Shown: positions 6,450 through 10,239 of the stretch, in pieces
Position numbering within the stretch: position 1 is the first letter of the stretch
Layout of the letters: every line of letters begins with the position of its first letter
Notes under the pieces: model-generated
The model's database searches: none
What the model saw: only the letters and a program-made list of their open reading frames with translations
What the model was told of the DNA's origin: nothing
Program-made: the position numbers and the translations under genes
From: JACTOJ01 sp032335695
Lineage (GTDB): Bacteria; Bacillota; Clostridia; Clostridiales; Clostridiaceae
Assembly (NCBI RefSeq): GCF_032335695.1
Contig: NZ_JACTOJ010000053.1
Location: forward strand, 1 to 10,239
Length of the DNA stretch: 10,239 nt
Reading direction: 5' to 3'

Positions 6450-7473
6450 TAGGATTGATTTGAATATAAATAGCCTTTTATCAAAGGAAATAGTAAGAGA
6501 GTGCTTGCCCTCTAGCCAGAAAGTGGATTCAAGCACCTTTTCCAAGGTGCTTGAGGATATGTCTGCCAGCTATAAAATGTATTGGCTGCTGGGAATATTG
6601 GAAGAGGTTAGTGAGGGCAAAACTGAGATTGAATCTAAAAGGATAATAGCAAGAATGATTGCAAAGGCGTGGTATCCCATAAGGCAGTTTAGGCTTAGTT
6701 TTGGTATGTCCGATGTTTTATACAGGTCTATAGATTATATAGCGGAAAAATCACAGTACAAGGCCAATTGCGATGAAAGAAAAATAGTGGATTTTGCTTA
6801 TGGCTGCGAGGACAAGGAGCTAAATAAAATAATGAAGGAACTTACCTACAAGGTGCCTTATAGACTGCTTGCTCCATTTTTTAAAGAAGAAATAAAGGTC
6901 AAGAAGCAGCATGAAGTAGAAAGAGCTATAGCTGAGCTATCCCTTGAAGATGATAGGTGCCTATACAAGATTGTAAAGGGAGAAAAGAATAAAATCATTT
7001 TAAATGAGGGCTGGGCAGAATATCTTATCTCCAATTATAAAATTATTAAGGCGTGGATTTACTATAACCTGGCGGACTTTTTGCAAAAAAGAAATTCTAA
7101 TGTGCCTGCAATAGTTTTTAAGCTGGAGGCACCTTCTAATAACAGTAGAAACTTACTTAAGGCTACCAAGCTATGGAAGTCTGTTATAAGTGAAAGAAAT
7201 ATAAGGGATATGTACACAGGAAAAGAATTTGTAGATATAAACTTTGAAAAATACGGAAGTTTAAGCATAGACCACTTTATCCCTTGGAGTTTTGTGATGC
7301 ATAACGAGCTGTGGAATCTAATTCCAACATTCAAGAATATAGATAGTTCCAAAAGTGATAAGCTGCTTTCTTTAGACGCATACATGAAGGACTTCAGTAG
7401 CTTGCAATATGAAGCCTTCTCTTATTTCTGTGAAAAAAGAATGGATAATGCTTGGAGGACTATTTTAATGTGA
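6442..7473 (+). CDS. HNH endonuclease-domain protein, C-terminus lost by frameshift
   Basis: The uninterrupted frame gives 343 residues from ATG 6442, preceded by GGAG (6431-6434) at 7 nt spacing; an in-frame ATG at 6415 lacks a site. Residues about 1-240 are mostly alpha-helical and unassigned, perhaps a target-recognition part (L-A-K-A-W-Y-P-I-R-like region around 75). Residues about 258-305 form an HNH (beta-beta-alpha-metal) nuclease: D-M-Y-T-G-K-E-F, then I-D277-H278-F-I-P-W, then H-N-E-L-W-N292-L-I-P, then K-N299-I-D-S-S-K-S-D-K-L. D277/H278 are the expected metal and general-base positions and N292 the middle residue. The frame stops at TGA 7471, but coding potential continues at once in another frame to 7607, so the original protein was about 385-390 residues. 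The nuclease core is intact, so some activity is conceivable. Restriction or phage defence is possible from the neighbourhood but unproven. Confidence 0.8.
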   Translation: MSDRIDLNINSLLSKEIVRECLPSSQKVDSSTFSKVLEDMSASYKMYWLLGILEEVSEGKTEIESKRIIARMIAKAWYPIRQFRLSFGMSDVLYRSIDYIAEKSQYKANCDERKIVDFAYGCEDKELNKIMKELTYKVPYRLLAPFFKEEIKVKKQHEVERAIAELSLEDDRCLYKIVKGEKNKIILNEGWAEYLISNYKIIKAWIYYNLADFLQKRNSNVPAIVFKLEAPSNNSRNLLKATKLWKSVISERNIRDMYTGKEFVDINFEKYGSLSIDHFIPWSFVMHNELWNLIPTFKNIDSSKSDKLLSLDAYMKDFSSLQYEAFSYFCEKRMDNAWRTILM

Positions 7474-7607
7474 TAAAAGTTGACAAGCTCTATGATTATT
7501 ACAGGTATGCTGAAAAAAGCGATTTTGAAAATAAGTTTAAAGAAAGCATACTGCCACTGCACCAGATAGCGAGGAATCAGGGGTGGATGGTGGTGGAGAG
7601 GGTGTGA
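7449..7607 (+). pseudogene. Out-of-frame C-terminal tail of the HNH protein
   Basis: From 7449 to the TGA at 7605-7607 one frame reads CLEDYFNVIKVDKLYDYYRY, then A-E-K-S-D-F-E-N-K-F, then L-P-L-H-Q-I-A-R-N-Q-G-W. It overlaps the end of the HNH frame and has no start signal of its own. It has the character of the helical tail expected after the HNH core. A single indel between about 7446 and 7471 would join the two frames. Helical loss after the HNH domain could destabilise the enzyme. Confidence 0.65.
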
Positions 7608-7611
7608 GGGT

Positions 7612-8414
7612 AACACTTATAGCTATATAATAACTTTTCATAACCTGAATATAATTATAACCAATATTAATAATGAAGATGATCATACGCTATTAGATTT
7701 ATATAATCTGTTTGATAAAAAGGCAAAGGAAAAACAATTAAAGAAAGCTAAGATAATACTTATGATGACCTTGCCTGCTTTTAAAAGATATAGCAATGGG
7801 AAGTGATTCTTTTCTTTGGAATGGATATAGCTCTATTAAGACTAATACAAGATATATTTGTTTTGATACTCATGATTTACAAAATAATTATGACATTATT
7901 AAAAGAACTTATATTTTAATATTATTACCTGCTGATGGCAGGAAATGAACAAAGACAGAAATGAAAGAGTATTGTTAGTCTGTGATGAAGTTTACCTTAT
8001 GATATATACTAATGTAACTCAAAGCTTAGTATTCCTAAGAAATGTAGAAAAAAGAGCAAGAAAATATGAACCATGAGTAGCCGTCATAAGCCAATCTGTT
8101 GAATATTTTCTTGGTTATCAAATAAAAATGTACGGACAGGCACTATTAGATATAACATGCTTCTAGATAATAACGGGTACAGATGGCTGAAACTTACAGG
8201 AAACTGAAGAAATTTACAATTTAACAGATGCAGAGGAAATGTGTTATTAATGATAGGTTCTAAAAGGTTTCATGTGGTGCTTGACATACTAAAATATAAA
8301 TTGGAGTGTATATATAAAAATGGAACAAGGCAACAAAGTAAGATGATTTGTAAGTATCTGTCTTTATTCGTAGGAAAATGCGGCAAAATAGTATTGAAAG
8401 AGTTGTGTCAATAA
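7612..8414 (+). pseudogene. Decayed VirB4-type conjugation ATPase (C-terminal part)
   Basis: No long open frame exists here, yet three frames together spell the C-terminal part of a VirB4/TraE-family ATPase, the energy-supplying component of type IV secretion in conjugative elements. Frame 1 (7612-7803) has H-T-L-L-D-L-Y-N-L-F-D-K. Frame 2 (7796-7945) has M-G-S-D-S-F-L-W-N-G-Y and Y-I-C-F-D-T-H-D-L-Q. Frame 1 again (about 7900-8247) has ERVLLVCDEVYLMI, a Walker B motif, then LVFLRNVEKRARKYE, V-I-S-Q-S-V, M-Y-G-Q-A-L-L-D-I, G-T-D-G and Y-N-L-T-D-A-E-E. Frame 3 (8250-8412) has M-I-G-S-K-R-F-H-V. Nonsense codons interrupt the second frame 1 piece at 7933 (TGA), 8074 (TGA), 8164 (TAG), 8188 (TGA) and 8248 (TAA). 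The Walker A half is absent, so the left boundary near 7608 is a deletion junction. This is a relic of an integrative or plasmid-derived element. Confidence 0.82.
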
Positions 8415-8467
8415 AGAAATTTTGAAGAGTGAAAAAGTAATGATATTTATTTGAAGTTATACTAATA

Positions 8468-8475
8468 AGAAGGTG
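8468..8475 (+). promoter_or_regulatory. Ribosome binding site for the metallo-beta-lactamase gene
   Basis: AGAAGGTG precedes ATG 8482 by 6 nt. An in-frame GTG at 8473 overlaps this site and so cannot be the start. The site decides the start three codons downstream of the longest frame. Confidence 0.6.
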
Positions 8476-8481
8476 AAAGAT

Positions 8482-9681
8482 ATGATATTTAAAGCTTTAG
8501 CAGTGAGGGAGGGTGATTGCTTCCTTACAGAGTATAAAAAGAATGACGAATTAATTAGAATACTTATTGATGGTGGTAACGATAAAAAAGAAACTGTAGA
8601 ATTATTCGAAAAATTAAAATTACCAGATAAGCATATTAATTTAATAATATGTACACATTATGATTCTGATCATATTAATGGGATTATTGGTCTTCTTGAA
8701 GAGGGATATACATTTGATGAAATTTGGCTTCCAGAGATACTTGGTTCTGTGGCTGCTAAAATTGGATCCAAAGGTATTAGAGAAGTTGTAGAGGAATTAA
8801 ATAGAATCAGTGAAGAAGAGTATAGGCAATTGATGAAATTTGATGAGTGCTTGCTAACAGAATTTGAGAATGACTTTAATAACAACAAAGAAGTTGAAAC
8901 AGATATAGATATAAACTTTAGCTCTAATTTATGGGGAGCTAAAACTTATGAATATGTATCTTTTTATGATGACTATGGATATGAAAATATGCTTAATTAT
9001 TCTAACTGTATCGACTGTAGTAATCATAATCAATGTGATAGATATAATTATATGGTTCTAAAGCATACAATAATTGATACTGTAAACAAAACATCAATGT
9101 TAATGAGTTTAATGATTTCTAAAACTTATTCAGGATCTAAAATTGTATGGCTAAAGAATACAAATTCATTAGTAAGTAATAAAATTAGTACTAATATTGA
9201 CGTGTTGGCACTTAATTCGGAAGTGTCCAGAAGAAGACCATATATTAGTTTACATAAGTTATTAAAATATATATATGCTCTTTCTAAATCCAATAAATTT
9301 AGTCTTGTGTTTAAATTTGATCTTGAAAGCTACCCCAATATATTGTTTAGTGCAGATTCTGATTTTAATTTTTTAACTTTAGGAGAAAATATACAATTAA
9401 AGGAGAACTCCATAGTCACTGCTCCACATCATGGATCATTACATAATCAACTAGCATATAATAGAATAGCTGTTGGGAGTATGATTTGTGATAAATCTTT
9501 AACTTTTGTAAGAAGTGATAGGGATAATCCAATTGGGAGACCTTGTGATAGGTATAAAAGATTATCTAAAAAATATTGTACAAAATGTACAGCAAAATAT
9601 GCAAGACGTGCGAATGTTAGATTAACATTAAAAAGAAATGGAACATTTAGAGTAAATAAAAAAGCTTGTAAATGTGAGTAA
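8482..9681 (+). CDS. ComEC-like metallo-beta-lactamase-fold protein with two cysteine clusters
   Basis: This intact 399-residue protein has the metal site of the metallo-beta-lactamase fold: D30-G-G-N, then T-H59-Y-D61-S-D63-H64-I-N-G (Asp in place of the second His of the usual H-x-H-x-D-H, common in ComEC-like relatives), then S-N-K-F-S-L-V-F-K-F, F-S-A-D292-S-D, and A-P-H316-H317-G-S. This order is the signature of the ComEC/Rec2 hydrolase branch, where members act as nucleases or phosphodiesterases. There is no signal peptide or membrane segment, so it is a soluble stand-alone form, not the DNA-uptake channel. Added features are an insert with C176-x2-C179-x5-C185 and a basic C-terminal tail with C355, C366-x2-C369 and C396-x-C398, which may bind zinc and nucleic acid. 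It is followed by a small gene at 9749/9797. A role in defence or element maintenance is inferred from the setting only. Confidence 0.85.
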   Translation: MIFKALAVREGDCFLTEYKKNDELIRILIDGGNDKKETVELFEKLKLPDKHINLIICTHYDSDHINGIIGLLEEGYTFDEIWLPEILGSVAAKIGSKGIREVVEELNRISEEEYRQLMKFDECLLTEFENDFNNNKEVETDIDINFSSNLWGAKTYEYVSFYDDYGYENMLNYSNCIDCSNHNQCDRYNYMVLKHTIIDTVNKTSMLMSLMISKTYSGSKIVWLKNTNSLVSNKISTNIDVLALNSEVSRRRPYISLHKLLKYIYALSKSNKFSLVFKFDLESYPNILFSADSDFNFLTLGENIQLKENSIVTAPHHGSLHNQLAYNRIAVGSMICDKSLTFVRSDRDNPIGRPCDRYKRLSKKYCTKCTAKYARRANVRLTLKRNGTFRVNKKACKCE

Positions 9682-9732
9682 GGATAAAGAATAATTTGTT
9701 CAAGCCAGAACTAAAAAATATTAGTTGTAACT

Positions 9733-9751
9733 GGGAGGATGATTCAAATTG
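9733..9751 (+). promoter_or_regulatory. Ribosome binding site and TTG start of the interrupted partner gene
   Basis: GGGAGG (9733-9738) lies 10 nt before TTG 9749-9751, which is in the same frame as the gene at 9797-10150. Translation from here meets TAA at 9782-9784 after eleven codons. An ATG at 9739 directly abuts the site and opens a different, short frame. Confidence 0.45.
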
Positions 9752-9796
9752 AAGCATTTAGAAAGTACAATAAAGTTCAGTTAATCTCCTATAACA

Positions 9797-10150
9797 TTGT
9801 TAGAACTTGATAATTTTAGGGGTGATAAATATATTTGTGATTTGTTGACATCAACAATTATTTACATTATAGCTAGAAGAAAACTTCCAGTTATGATGCT
9901 AGTAGATTTTGCACCAGACGGATTTCATATTTGGGTATCAATGAATAACAATCCTGAAATTATTGAAATATGTATGCTTCAAAAGCATAATATGAAATTG
10001 TTACATGATGGACTTACTGAAATGGAAGTAGGAAATAATACTGAACTAAAAGATCAATTTCATTCAATAACGCTATTGGGTAAGAATAAGCGTTTTATAA
10101 TGAATGCTAATTTAGATAGATTAATTCTTGGATCTATGTCAATATCTTAG
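9797..10150 (+). CDS. Small unknown protein following the metallo-beta-lactamase gene; 5' end interrupted
   Basis: The open part encodes 117 residues with no family that I recognise. It looks like a compact alpha/beta domain: a helix (Y-I-C-D-L-L-T-S-T-I-I-Y-I-I-A-R-R-K), strands (P-V-M-M-L-V-D-F and G-F-H-I-W-V-S-M), then I-I-E-I-C-M-L-Q and a final strand-rich part. No transmembrane segment is evident. The nominal start TTG 9797 has no ribosome binding site. The same frame continues upstream through TAA 9782-9784 to TTG 9749, which does have one. The natural protein was probably about 133 residues and now carries an ochre stop at codon 12, unless translation restarts. It lies in the same direction 67-115 bp behind the metallo-beta-lactamase gene, which suggests a two-gene unit. 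Its stop TAG abuts or lies within the end of an IS3-type element, so its C-terminus may also be altered. Confidence 0.6.
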   Translation: MLELDNFRGDKYICDLLTSTIIYIIARRKLPVMMLVDFAPDGFHIWVSMNNNPEIIEICMLQKHNMKLLHDGLTEMEVGNNTELKDQFHSITLLGKNKRFIMNANLDRLILGSMSIS

Positions 10151-10239
10151 ACACAAAAAGTTGAACTTTTTATACAATTTTTCTAGCTAAATCTTCGCAT
10201 TTTTGTGGAGTTAAATATCCAATACTACTATGTATCCTT
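10151..10239 (-). mobile_element. Edge of an IS3-family insertion sequence
   Basis: The transposase end on the minus strand is followed, toward the left, by ACACAAAAAGTTGAAC, resembling the AAAAAGTT-x-GAC ends of IS3-family (IS150-like) elements. Within it AAAAAGTT-G-AACTTTTT (10155-10171) is a perfect palindrome that could end transcription from either side. The exact boundary is uncertain by a few bases because IS3 ends normally begin with TG and none is obvious here. Most of the element lies beyond the window. Confidence 0.6.
10170..10239 (-). CDS. IS3-family transposase, C-terminal end (partial)
   Basis: The minus strand from 10238 down to the TAA at 10172-10170 encodes RIHSSIGYLTPQKCEDLARK followed by I-V. 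The H-S-S-I-G-Y-L-T-P segment is the conserved C-terminal end of the OrfB integrase domain (rve) in IS3-family elements. The catalytic D-D-E residues would lie outside the window. Only about 23 codons are visible, so intactness cannot be judged. Confidence 0.82.
   Translation of the reverse strand, partial: RIHSSIGYLTPQKCEDLARKIV

Noticed and set aside
7933..8190. In-frame TGA codons in the VirB4-like stretch, some near expected Trp positions, as a sign of TGA recoding
   Set aside because: TAG and TAA also interrupt the same frame and several frameshifts are present, while neighbouring genes such as the HNH gene end with TGA. Ordinary decay explains it.
8441..8463. TATTTA and TATACT as promoter -10 elements for the metallo-beta-lactamase gene
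   Set aside because: The first is a poor match, and the second would place the transcript start at the ribosome binding site. Neither has a good -35.
1..10239. CRISPR arrays, tRNA or rRNA genes, and riboswitches
   Set aside because: I saw no regularly spaced repeats, no cloverleaf-like segments with the conserved T-loop, and no recognisable riboswitch core on either strand.

Overview
The window looks like a chromosomal accessory region of a low-GC Firmicute, most likely a Clostridium or close relative. The DNA is very AT-rich, ribosome binding sites are strong GGAGG-type, TTG and GTG starts occur, and the families present (MurR/RpiR regulator, AraC with GyrI-like domain, UvrX/DinB-type polymerase with SOS-like boxes, Firmicute VirB4) fit that group. 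This assignment is an inference from composition and family content, not a species identification.

Left part (1-4480). The extreme left carries two minus-strand genes: the first codons of an unidentified gene and a small exported protein that seems to lack its C-terminus. After an AT-rich spacer of about 415 bp with nested inverted repeats come plus-strand genes: a MurR/RpiR regulator (919-1770), a broken AraC-type regulator in the same frame directly behind its stop, a two-domain GNAT acetyltransferase (2323-3252), and an intact AraC/GyrI-like regulator (3478-4332) that is a clear paralogue of the broken one. A strong intrinsic terminator closes this part at 4435-4482.

Middle part (4500-6360). 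This is a DNA-damage module: a Y-family polymerase of the UvrX/UmuC type (4691-5941) followed closely by an 87-residue unknown protein (5960-6223). Upstream are two LexA/SOS-like boxes and repeated TGTTCTTA half-sites. An intrinsic terminator lies at 6323-6356.

Right part (6390-10239). This is a decayed mobile or defence-like segment. It holds an HNH nuclease whose last ~50 codons are in another frame (6442-7607); a ruined VirB4-type conjugation ATPase (about 7612-8414) with several stops and at least three frame changes; an intact ComEC-like metallo-beta-lactamase protein with two cysteine clusters (8482-9681); a small unknown partner whose 5' end has an in-frame ochre stop (9749/9797-10150); and the edge of an IS3-family insertion sequence entering from the right on the minus strand.

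The best candidates for an undescribed system are the metallo-beta-lactamase gene with its small partner next to conjugation debris, and the polymerase with its small companion. Neither can be given a proven role from sequence alone.
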